Assembly: GCA_002451015.1 (NCBI GenBank)
Contig: DKBB01000254.1
Coordinates: 2,129-19,446 of the forward strand
Source: Acidobacteria bacterium UBA6911
Lineage (GTDB): Bacteria > Acidobacteriota > UBA6911
Direction of reading: 5' to 3'
DNA: 17,318 nt
A model generated the notes under the pieces. The model worked only from the letters and a program-made list of their open reading frames with translations. It was not told the DNA's origin and ran no database searches. The translations under genes were made by a program, and so were the position numbers. Shown here one piece after another: positions 7,246 to 13,407 of the stretch; the first letter of the stretch is position 1; every line of letters begins with the position of its first letter.

Positions 7246-7689
7246 TTAAAATGGTATATCGCTGTCTGTAATTCCTATGTCTTCGAATGAGTTGTCCTGC
7301 TCCGAATCTGTTCGTGTAGCGGTATCCACAGGCTGAGTTCCCGCATCGGCGCTTTGAGTACGAGTGCCGAGTAAGACCATCTGGGTAGCAATGACTTCGG
7401 TGGTTCGACGCTTGTTTCCTTCGCGATCATTCCACTCACGTGTGCGTATCCGACCCTCGATATAGACCTGTCTTCCTTTTGAGAGATATTTTTTGCAGAG
7501 ATCGGCCAGTCTGTTCCATGCAACGATTGTGTGCCATTCCGTATGTTCCTGGCGGCTGCCGCTTTTGTCCGTCCAGTTTTCGCTGGTCGCAAGACTGAAG
7601 TTTGCAACAGGAGATCCGTCAGGAGTATACCTGATTTCGGGGTCCCGGCCGAGGTTTCCGATAAGCATTACTTTATTCAGTGAACTCAT
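7246..7689 (-). CDS. ssb: Single-stranded DNA-binding protein
   Basis: A 147-residue cytoplasmic protein that coats single-stranded DNA in replication, repair and recombination. The N-terminal OB fold (about 1-110) is clear: [52 protein letters not shown] and [12 protein letters not shown] follow the bacterial SSB pattern. A short flexible linker leads to the acidic tip DSDIPF, the conserved docking peptide for SSB partner proteins. Length is slightly below the E. coli protein because the linker is short. It sits 22 bp downstream of cpoB with a GAGAGGG-like ribosome-binding site inside that gap, so the two are probably co-transcribed. An ssb gene beside a Tol-Pal cluster is not a functional link that I know of. 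Confidence 0.95.
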   Translation of the reverse strand: MSSLNKVMLIGNLGRDPEIRYTPDGSPVANFSLATSENWTDKSGSRQEHTEWHTIVAWNRLADLCKKYLSKGRQVYIEGRIRTREWNDREGNKRRTTEVIATQMVLLGTRTQSADAGTQPVDTATRTDSEQDNSFEDIGITDSDIPF

Positions 7690-7711
7690 GGGCGTGTTTC
7701 CCTCTCTTTAA

Positions 7712-8524
7712 TCAGCGCTCGTTTGCCATACCGAGATCTTGAAGAGCGGACTTTGACAATGCCGCTTCCGGAGCATCCGGAAACTTTCCTATCACCAGCT
7801 TGAAATCCTCGACGGCCCTTTCTGAATCCTGGTTTCCCAGGAACGCCTTTCCTCGCTTGTAAAGCGCGCTGGCCACTTTATCGGAATCGGTGTTTTCATC
7901 AATGACCTGTGTGAAAGCCGAAATGGCCGGTTCGAATCGGTTCATGTAATAATACGCTTCCCCGATATTATACTTGGCAGCTGCCGCCTTGTCCCCGGAA
8001 GGGAACTGCGTCAGATAAGCATTAAATCCACCGATGGCCAGTTCGTAGTTCTCCTCAATAAGATCATAAAATGCCTGGTTGAATACCGTATCAGCTGAGG
8101 TTAGATCGGTTGAAACGGGTGGATTTATCGGCATGGACTGAACCTTAAGTTCGGAAACCTGTCTCGCCAGAGCGCCAAGGCTGGTTGCCATTTCGTCATT
8201 TTTATTGGAAAGCGTCTGTAATCCCTGCAGGATTTTATCTTCCTGGGAATTGTCTTCAGAGGATTGTTTTTCAATTACGGCTACGACTCTATCCAGGAGC
8301 ATGTTTGATTTTGCCGCTTGGTCATTCAGCTGTTCGATCAGGCTTTTGATACCCGCAAGGCCGGTGTTGTAGTCGTTCAAGGTTTTTTCGAATTCTCGGA
8401 ACTGTTTTTGCAGTGTAAGAACGTCCTGTTTAAGAGCCTGCAGTTCTTCTTTGGTGCCGGCTTGCAGGTAAGACGTGAATGCGAACAAAACGACAAGGAG
8501 ATGGCAAAGTATACGTTTTTTCAT
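7712..8524 (-). CDS. cpoB: Tol-Pal system protein CpoB/YbgF, TPR and coiled-coil periplasmic protein
   Basis: A 270-residue exported protein. A signal peptide (about 1-22, ending YLQAG) is followed by a long heptad-rich coiled-coil region (about 24-130, including LQALKQDVLTLQKQFREFEK). A C-terminal TPR region (about 148-265) includes AFYDLIEENYELAIGGFNAY, AAAKYNIGEAYYYMNRFEPA and ALYKRGKAFLGNQDSERAV. This order, coiled coil then TPR, is that of YbgF/CpoB, which in E. coli links Tol energy state to peptidoglycan synthesis during constriction. It follows pal, as in many Tol clusters, but with a 328-bp gap and its own likely promoter. The ATG has a GGGAG ribosome-binding site about nine bases upstream. 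The coiled coil is longer than in E. coli. Confidence 0.88.
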   Translation of the reverse strand: MKKRILCHLLVVLFAFTSYLQAGTKEELQALKQDVLTLQKQFREFEKTLNDYNTGLAGIKSLIEQLNDQAAKSNMLLDRVVAVIEKQSSEDNSQEDKILQGLQTLSNKNDEMATSLGALARQVSELKVQSMPINPPVSTDLTSADTVFNQAFYDLIEENYELAIGGFNAYLTQFPSGDKAAAAKYNIGEAYYYMNRFEPAISAFTQVIDENTDSDKVASALYKRGKAFLGNQDSERAVEDFKLVIGKFPDAPEAALSKSALQDLGMANER

Positions 8525-8557
8525 AAACAGTCACTCCCGATATCTGGTTCGCTCGGT

Positions 8558-8586
8558 ATTATTTCACAGCTGGGCGGGGGCTTCAA
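8558..8586 (-). promoter_or_regulatory. Likely sigma70-type promoter of cpoB-ssb
   Basis: On the minus strand TTGAAG (8586-8581) is a -35 with four consensus bases. AATAAT (8563-8558) is a -10 with five consensus bases, and the spacer is exactly 17 bp. It lies about 35 bp before the cpoB ATG and its GGGAG ribosome-binding site, and downstream of a terminator candidate. cpoB therefore appears to start a separate transcription unit. Confidence 0.6.
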
Positions 8587-8656
8587 CGAAAGAAAAAGAA
8601 TGAATGAGTCGCTCTCTATATCACCGCAAGATGGATCCGCGGGCGGAATAGTCTCT

Positions 8657-8690
8657 GGAAAAATTAACCGCCCACTACAAAACAGGGCGG
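8657..8690 (-). terminator. Intrinsic terminator candidate after pal
   Basis: Read on the minus strand, CCGCCC (8690-8685) pairs perfectly with GGGCGG (8673-8668) around an 11-nt loop. It is followed by TTAATTTTT, the U-run expected of a Rho-independent terminator. It lies about 165 bp after the pal stop and upstream of the cpoB promoter. A second CCGCCC further down (8646-8641) could compete for the GGGCGG strand. Confidence 0.55.
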
Positions 8691-8695
8691 GAATT

Positions 8696-8780
8696 GGTCG
8701 GGACTCGGTCTGTTGCGTACCGGGTCCCGACCCGCTAATTCGGTTCTTCCGAGGAAAATCCGGAGAATACCGGATAAACC
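8696..8780 (-). ncRNA. Array of strong stem-loops in the pal-cpoB gap (candidate structured RNA or repeat)
   Basis: Three stem-loops lie side by side before the terminator candidate. The largest (8696-8732) pairs 14 bases on each side with one G-U pair, GGTCGGGACTCGGT with ACCGGGTCCCGACC, around a 9-nt loop. A small one (8740-8752) is TCGG-ttctt-CCGA. The third (8758-8775) is ATCCGG-agaata-CCGGAT, with outer GG/CC pairs to 8753-8780 across a symmetrical internal loop. No coding is evident. It does not match RNase P, SRP, tmRNA, 6S or tRNA signatures that I know. The strand is assigned from the flanking genes and the terminator; it could equally be a DNA repeat of the REP type. Confidence 0.4.
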
Positions 8781-8852
8781 TTCCTGCCCGAATGGTTCAG
8801 CTGTCTGACGAAAAAATCCATTAAGCCAAAAAATCGGACAGATTGCACCAAT

Positions 8853-9614
8853 TCAGCGCATCACAAAATGGGCACGCCGGTTCAATTGATAGCATTCTTC
8901 GGTTTTTTCATCACAGAAACCGCGTTCTTCGCCGTAGCTGACTGTATCGATTCTGCTGTCATCGATCCCTTGATTAACCAGGAACTCTTTCGCAGCATTG
9001 GCGCGCCGGTCCCCTAAAGCGAGATTGTATTTCGAGGATCCTCTTTCGTCGCAGTGACCCTGTATCGTAATCCGAATGGACGGCCGTTCCTTCAGAGCTC
9101 GGGCGCCTGCTGTCAAGGCCGCACGGGCATCTTCCCGGATATCGTACTTGTCGTAGTCGAAGAAGGCGTCCTTGACGCGGGTGTCGAAAAACTCGGAATC
9201 ACTGATCGGCGGTGGCGGTGGCGGCGGTGGTTCTGTAACTGTCACGCGCGCTTGTGCCGTGACCTTGCCGCCGGGACCCGTAGCTGATGCAATGTATGTA
9301 GTCGACGCGCTGGGGCTGACGGTTCTTCTTCCGGAAGGCTCTACCGTTCCCACTCCGTTATCTATTACCACGCCGGTTGCATTTGTGGAATTCCAGGAAA
9401 GAGTCGACGACTCTCCTCTTTCAATGGCGGTTGGAGAAACATTCAATGAAACGGTAGGCGCGGGAATTTCAGGTTTCGGTGGTGGCGGTGGCGGTTCTTC
9501 CTTTGGCGGCGGCGGCGGCGGTGGGGCTACCTTCTTTTTACATCCAACTCCCGTCACCAATAGGGCTGCAATTACAAACATCAAGCATACGAGTGTGGCT
9601 TTGGATCTTCGCAT
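8853..9614 (-). CDS. pal: Peptidoglycan-associated lipoprotein Pal with an inserted Ig-like domain
   Basis: A 253-residue outer-membrane lipoprotein that ties the membrane to peptidoglycan and binds TolB. Signal sequence and Cys25 (VTGVGC) come first. A proline-rich linker (about 29-55) follows, then an Ig-like beta domain (about 57-130, SPTAIERGESSTLSWNSTNA and VSPSASTTYIASATG). A second run of eight prolines precedes the C-terminal OmpA-like domain (about 142-253: FFDYDKYDIREDA, IQGHCDERGSSKYNLALGDRRA, VSYGEERGF, NRRAHFVM). E. coli Pal lacks the middle domain and is about 170 residues. ATG 9614 is chosen because AAGGAG (9628-9623) sits correctly before it; an upstream in-frame start at 9647 would add 11 residues and has no such site. 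The lipobox has Gly at -3, which is atypical. Confidence 0.92.
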   Translation of the reverse strand: MRRSKATLVCLMFVIAALLVTGVGCKKKVAPPPPPPPKEEPPPPPPKPEIPAPTVSLNVSPTAIERGESSTLSWNSTNATGVVIDNGVGTVEPSGRRTVSPSASTTYIASATGPGGKVTAQARVTVTEPPPPPPPPISDSEFFDTRVKDAFFDYDKYDIREDARAALTAGARALKERPSIRITIQGHCDERGSSKYNLALGDRRANAAKEFLVNQGIDDSRIDTVSYGEERGFCDEKTEECYQLNRRAHFVMR

Positions 9615-9686
9615 ATCGGCATCTCCTTCTCTTGTGCTCAGATTCAATCCTAAGTTTTAATGATAATATTACACCGAATCAGATGC

Positions 9687-9713
9687 AGTATATCACGAGC
9701 GTGAATACGTCAA
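9687..9713 (-). promoter_or_regulatory. Likely extended -10 promoter of pal
   Basis: In the 170-bp tolB-pal gap, minus strand, TTGACG (9713-9708) is a five-of-six -35. TATACT (9692-9687) is a five-of-six -10, preceded by TG-n as in extended -10 promoters. The 15-bp spacer is short. The position, about 70 bp before the pal ATG, suits separate strong expression of this abundant lipoprotein. Confidence 0.5.
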
Positions 9714-9784
9714 AACAAAACCAGCAAAAAATTCAGTATTCTTGTGACGACGGCTACAAATAAAGAAAGAAAACCGCTTTTTGA

Positions 9785-11128
9785 TTATTTACGTAAATAG
9801 CCTCCCCATGCGGGGCCACTATTGTTTCCCCTTCGTGTAATTCTGCGCAGTTGGGTGGACTCATCCAGAAGCATAATGTAAATCTGATTGGTTCCTGTAC
9901 GGTCCGATTGAAAAACGAGGTGCCGCCCGTCCGGGGCCCAGGACGGTATTTCATTGCTGCCGCTGTCGGTTGTCAGCTGTGTGATTCTTCCGCTGCTGAC
10001 TTCCGCAAGGAACAGGTCGTAATAGGAACGTAAGCGGGGTTTCCAATGAAAAGCCAGCAAGCGGCCGTCCGGGGACCACGCAGGAGAATCCGCATCGCCT
10101 CCTTCCTTGACAAGTCTGCGTACGTTAGCCCCATCAGCGTCACAGATAAAGATCTGGCTGGCACTTCCGCCTCGGTTAGATGCGAAGGCAATCTGCCGTC
10201 CTGACGGAGACCAGGTGGGGGAGGAATCAATCGCCGGATTGTTGGTGATATTGCGGCGGTTCGAGCCGTCGAGGTCGGAAATGAAAAGGTCCGTATCGCC
10301 TCTTGGAGTTCGTAGTGCAAAAACGACTCTCTTACCATCCGGCGAAATCACGGGCGTGTTTACAAACGTATTAAAAATCGGAAACGGCAGGCGTGTGCCG
10401 TCAATGAAGGAATAGATGCTTGCTTCCCATGTGCCAGTTCGCATGCTCTGAAAAGCAAGTTTAGTGTTATCCGAGGACCAGCTGGGAAAAAGATTGTTGG
10501 AACCGTTGTGGGTAAACGCGTAGGCGTTAAACCCGTCATAGTCCATGATATAAATATCTTCGGTGTCCCCGATTTTTGATGTGTACGCAATTTTGGTGGA
10601 CGCAATGCCCCGGGATGCGCCTGCGGTCAATCTGTAGACGATTTCGTCCGCCCATTCATGCGCGATTGCACGGATTTGCTCGATGTCTCTTGTAACGCGC
10701 TGCAGCCCGAAACTTTTCTTTCGCTGCTTCATATCGAAAACCTGCAACTCCACCTGCAGTATGCCGTCCGACAGACCCATCGTTCCGGATGAAAGGATAG
10801 TCACCTGGAAGGGAAGCGCCGCCCACGCGTCATACGGGATATCCTTTTCAGAACGAATCGCCTGGGACTGGCGGGGGTAGAAACTTTTCCCCGCAAGCCT
10901 GAAAAAACCCGAAAAATAGAGGTCGTCCCAAAGAACTCGGTTGAAAGTCTCTATCGCATCCAAAAAATCGGACGTCTGATCTTCCGAAGCCGGTTGTATA
11001 TCGGTAACGGCAAGAATCAGATCCTCGCCGGGTGTGGGAAAGAGAGGGATGGATTCGTCCTGCGCCGCTATGGCGGGGGCTAGGCAACTGATTATATATA
11101 GGAATAAAAATAATTTCTTAACGTCCAT
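9785..11128 (-). CDS. tolB: Tol-Pal system beta-propeller protein TolB
   Basis: A 447-residue periplasmic protein with a signal peptide (about 1-22, ending AIAAQDE). The N-terminal alpha/beta domain (about 25-165) includes YFSGFFRLAGKSFYPRQ and the helix AIAHEWADEIVYRLTAGA. The C-terminal six-bladed propeller (about 170-447) has repeated PD40 blades such as PDGKRVVFA, PSGRQIAFASNRGG, PDGRLLAFHW and PDGRHLVFQSDRTG. TolB moves between Pal and the TolA/TolQ/TolR complex and is needed for outer-membrane constriction. The length is typical of the family. ATG 11128 has AAAGGAG (11139-11133) four bases upstream. It lies 21 bp after the tolA-like gene, so it is in the tolQRAB transcript. Confidence 0.95.
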   Translation of the reverse strand: MDVKKLFLFLYIISCLAPAIAAQDESIPLFPTPGEDLILAVTDIQPASEDQTSDFLDAIETFNRVLWDDLYFSGFFRLAGKSFYPRQSQAIRSEKDIPYDAWAALPFQVTILSSGTMGLSDGILQVELQVFDMKQRKKSFGLQRVTRDIEQIRAIAHEWADEIVYRLTAGASRGIASTKIAYTSKIGDTEDIYIMDYDGFNAYAFTHNGSNNLFPSWSSDNTKLAFQSMRTGTWEASIYSFIDGTRLPFPIFNTFVNTPVISPDGKRVVFALRTPRGDTDLFISDLDGSNRRNITNNPAIDSSPTWSPSGRQIAFASNRGGSASQIFICDADGANVRRLVKEGGDADSPAWSPDGRLLAFHWKPRLRSYYDLFLAEVSSGRITQLTTDSGSNEIPSWAPDGRHLVFQSDRTGTNQIYIMLLDESTQLRRITRRGNNSGPAWGGYLRK

Positions 11129-11149
11129 TTGGCTCCTTTATCGAAATTT

Positions 11150-11995
11150 CTATTGTTCGGGCGGGTATATGAAATGAGCGCTGAACTGAATCAGGCGCCC
11201 ACGGAATTCAGTCGGAGGCGGCGGGAGATCCTTTATGGCGCGTATCGCGTTTTCGGCCATTCGGTCCATTAAGGGATTGCCGGAAGACTTTTCCATCTGG
11301 ATGCCGCGTATTTTCCCGAAATCGTCGATGTAAAAACGGAAAATGACATTCACGCGGTTTCCCTCAGGGGGACGGGTCCAGTTGTCGCTGATCCGTTTTT
11401 CCACCGTTCTGGCGTAAAGGTGATCGCCGATTCCGCCGGACCCGGAGCCGATAGATACGCCGATTCCGCCACCACTGCCGCCGCCGCTGCCGCCGCTGTA
11501 CCCACCGGCCCCACCCGTGCCGGGTTCCGCCGGCGTCGGGATCATGTTTGTCGCGGGTTTTGTTTTGGGGGACTTATTGGTTGGCGCGGGCCGTTTTATT
11601 TTGCGTTCAAGAGTATCGGGAAGCGGTATGGCCTTGGACTTGTTCTCGACAGGCTTTTCTTCAAGTGCAGGGGGTTTGGGCACAATGAATGGTTTTACCA
11701 TACCAGCGCCCCCGGAAAATTCATCAACGACACCGACCGTAGAGATGCCCCCGCCTTTGCCGCCCCCCGCGCCCGTCCCGATCTCGATGACCCTTCTCGG
11801 AAGCAGGTAGTGCCCGAAAATCGCGAGCAAAAAAACCACGACATGAATGCCTATGGACACGGCAAAAGAACGACGGTATTTTTCCTTTACCGATCCGGTC
11901 CATACAAAGGCGTTATCTGTGGTATTCGTAGGCATGTCGGGTGGTTTGAAAATTAAAGATTGAGGTTTGGAGATTTCAAAGTAACAATCCTGCAC
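11150..11995 (-). CDS. TolA/TonB-like energy transducer with glycine-rich spacer
   Basis: A 281-residue inner-membrane protein with one N-terminal helix (about 43-65, FAVSIGIHVVVFLLAIFGHYLL) and a periplasmic part. Next come a Gly-rich stretch, a Pro/Lys section (PIPLPDTLERKIKRPAPTNK) and a second Gly/Ser-rich stretch. The C-terminal TonB-type domain (about 195-281) includes ISDNWTRPPEGNRVNVIFRFYIDD and SGNPLMDRMAENAIRAIKDL. Its place between tolR and tolB argues that it does the TolA job of linking the TolQR motor to TolB-Pal. Classical TolA instead has a long Ala/Lys-rich helical arm. The GTG at 11995 is kept as start because it lies 10 bp after the tolR stop; ATG 11935 is an alternative. 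Neither has a good ribosome-binding site. Confidence 0.8.
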   Translation of the reverse strand: MQDCYFEISKPQSLIFKPPDMPTNTTDNAFVWTGSVKEKYRRSFAVSIGIHVVVFLLAIFGHYLLPRRVIEIGTGAGGGKGGGISTVGVVDEFSGGAGMVKPFIVPKPPALEEKPVENKSKAIPLPDTLERKIKRPAPTNKSPKTKPATNMIPTPAEPGTGGAGGYSGGSGGGSGGGIGVSIGSGSGGIGDHLYARTVEKRISDNWTRPPEGNRVNVIFRFYIDDFGKIRGIQMEKSSGNPLMDRMAENAIRAIKDLPPPPTEFRGRLIQFSAHFIYPPEQ

Positions 11996-12005
11996 ATTTC
12001 CGTTT

Positions 12006-12425
12006 TTATTTAGGTTCTTTAAAAGGTTTGGTCACAAGTTTTATCTGATCAAAACCCGCTCCTCGAATCACATCGATAACCGAAACGATTGAGTTCCATT
12101 TAACGTCCTTGTCCGCCCGTAAAAAAATAGCGTCTTTGGGGCTCTCTGCGTCCGCCTGAAGTCGTCCCGCAATATCTTCATACAGAATGGTGTCCGAACC
12201 ATAGTAAAGCAAACCTTCCTGGCTTATGGAGATAATGATTCGCTCTTCGGGATTTACCTCCGTGACATTTCGAGTTTCCGGCAACTGCACGTCAATTCCG
12301 GTCTGAAGCATGGGTGCGGTAACCATGAAGATGATCAGAAGTACGAGCATGACATCGACCAGAGGGGTGACGTTGATCTCGGAAAGGGATGTAGCAGTGC
12401 GGCCGTTCTGTGTTGTAAAAGCCAT
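12006..12425 (-). CDS. tolR: TolR/ExbD-family proton-channel subunit
   Basis: A 139-residue inner-membrane protein. A short cytoplasmic N-terminus leads to one transmembrane helix (about 20-40, [20 protein letters not shown]) with the essential proton-path aspartate Asp24, equivalent to Asp23 of E. coli TolR. The periplasmic domain (about 45-139) is of ExbD/TolR type ([37 protein letters not shown]). It works with TolQ as the motor that uses the proton gradient. The start codon directly follows the tolQ stop, so translation is probably coupled, with a GGAG inside the end of tolQ serving as ribosome-binding site. ExbD versus TolR is decided by the tol neighbours. Confidence 0.9.
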   Translation of the reverse strand: MAFTTQNGRTATSLSEINVTPLVDVMLVLLIIFMVTAPMLQTGIDVQLPETRNVTEVNPEERIIISISQEGLLYYGSDTILYEDIAGRLQADAESPKDAIFLRADKDVKWNSIVSVIDVIRGAGFDQIKLVTKPFKEPK

Positions 12426-13190
12426 TTAGCTGAAACTCCGTTCCACAAGGTTCAGAAACTCCGAAGAAAAGTCATCCATATCTGCTGCGATATCCTTGAT
12501 TCCACTTATAAAATGATTATACGCAATCACAGCGGGAATAGCGGCAAAAAGTCCGGCGGCTGTGGCAACCAGCGCTTCTGAAATACCGGGGGCTACTGCC
12601 TGTATGGAGGTTGTTTTTTCCAGGCCTAGACCCAGGAAAGCGTTGATAATGCCGACGACGGTTCCCAGAAGTCCGATAAAGGGTGTGACCGATCCTGTCG
12701 TAGCCAGCCAACTGATGTGTTTTTCAAGAAGCGAAAGCTCTGAAGCCGAGGATCGGTTAAGAGCGCGTTGAATTCCTGCAATGTTTCTTTCAGATAAAAC
12801 CGGATTTTCCGGACTGGGACCTTTAAGAGCCTGGACCTGTGCGTTCAATTCGTGGTAGGCCGCAGTGAATATCCCGGAGAGCGGCGATCCCCGGTAATGT
12901 TCGCATCCGGAATAGATTTCGCTCAATCGGGCGGATTCCCGGAAAAAGTCGACGAATTCATGGTTTTTCTGCCGGACCTGCCGGAGTGTCAGCCATTTTC
13001 GAAGAATTATCGTCCAGGAAAGCAGTGAAAAAGCCAAAAGTAACAGGAGTATTACCTGTGCAAAAACGCCGCTTCGGAGAATCATTCCCAGAAGGCTGCC
13101 TCCGAATGGTGCATCCGCCTCCGGTGCTGCTTGTAGCAGTAGGGCTGTTAGGACTAAAATAGCTAGGTTCCTCCATATAAAGAATGACAT
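12426..13190 (-). CDS. tolQ: TolQ/ExbB-family proton-channel subunit
   Basis: A protein of about 254 residues that forms the channel around TolR. The family transmembrane segments are visible: FAQVILLLLLAFSLLSWTII (about 43-62), then WLATTGSVTPFIGLLGTVVG and ALVATAAGLFAAIPAVIAYN in the C-terminal half. The GLLGTVVGI and AAGLFAAIPAV motifs are typical of ExbB/TolQ. ATG 13190 is preferred because the residues after it form a normal membrane start. An in-frame start at 13295 would add 35 residues but would run across the likely promoter. From 13190 there is still an extra hydrophobic stretch (about 8-21), which may be a signal peptide or an extra helix. It is the first gene of tolQRAB, divergent from recN. 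Confidence 0.88.
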   Translation of the reverse strand: MSFFIWRNLAILVLTALLLQAAPEADAPFGGSLLGMILRSGVFAQVILLLLLAFSLLSWTIILRKWLTLRQVRQKNHEFVDFFRESARLSEIYSGCEHYRGSPLSGIFTAAYHELNAQVQALKGPSPENPVLSERNIAGIQRALNRSSASELSLLEKHISWLATTGSVTPFIGLLGTVVGIINAFLGLGLEKTTSIQAVAPGISEALVATAAGLFAAIPAVIAYNHFISGIKDIAADMDDFSSEFLNLVERSFS

Positions 13191-13208
13191 TGACCGTAAA
13201 ATGCAGGA

Positions 13209-13235
13209 ATTATCATAGCCTACAGGGCGAGTCAA
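13209..13235 (-). promoter_or_regulatory. Possible promoter of the tolQRAB transcript
   Basis: On the minus strand TTGACT (13235-13230, five of six) is followed by GATAAT (13214-13209, five of six) with a short 15-bp spacer. It lies about 20 bp upstream of the tolQ ATG, inside the 217-bp tolQ-recN divergent gap. No ribosome-binding site is clear. The rest of the gap shows a weak 6-bp inverted repeat (13258-13263 with 13277-13282) and no SOS box that I can recognise for recN. Confidence 0.4.
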
Positions 13236-13407
13236 TTCACTAAATATAGTAATAAAACCTTTTGCAACGATATGGAAAAAGGGGTGGAGAAACAAACCAT
13301 GAGCGCAACATAACCACTATTTTCAAAAGGCTTTTATGGGAGCCGGATGCTTTATGTTAGACTCAGCAACGCCTCGAAATGCCAGTTTAAATTAAGGCGT
13401 GATCGGT

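Noticed and set aside
8740..8780. RNase P RNA-like core (GAGGAAAATCCGG on the plus strand resembles GAGGAAAGTCCGG)
   Set aside because: The match is short, and the other conserved RNase P regions (such as the ACAGAA segment) are not found at suitable distance.
8318..8824. 168-codon plus-strand open frame over the cpoB start and the hairpin region
   Set aside because: It is antisense to the cpoB signal peptide and coiled coil, includes the cpoB promoter, and looks like no known protein.
8525..8852. tRNA-Sec or other tRNA gene in the pal-cpoB gap
   Set aside because: No T-arm consensus, acceptor pairing or anticodon loop with TCA could be found on either strand.
8664..8855. Readthrough of the pal TGA stop into about 62 further open codons, as a second selenoprotein
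   Set aside because: Pal ends normally at NRRAHFVMR, the extension resembles no protein, and it is explained by a structured GC-rich gap. Absence of stops over this length can occur by chance.
9172..9660. Gly-rich plus-strand open frame opposite pal
   Set aside because: The glycine runs are simply the complement of pal proline codons; no start signal or domain is present.
11420..11956. 178-codon plus-strand open frame opposite the tolA-like gene
   Set aside because: It is a low-complexity shadow of the Gly-rich coding strand with no ribosome-binding site.
13258..13282. Terminator or operator in the tolQ-recN gap (CCTTTT/AAAAGG)
   Set aside because: Only six weak pairs around a 13-nt loop, in an AT-rich divergent promoter region; expected by chance.
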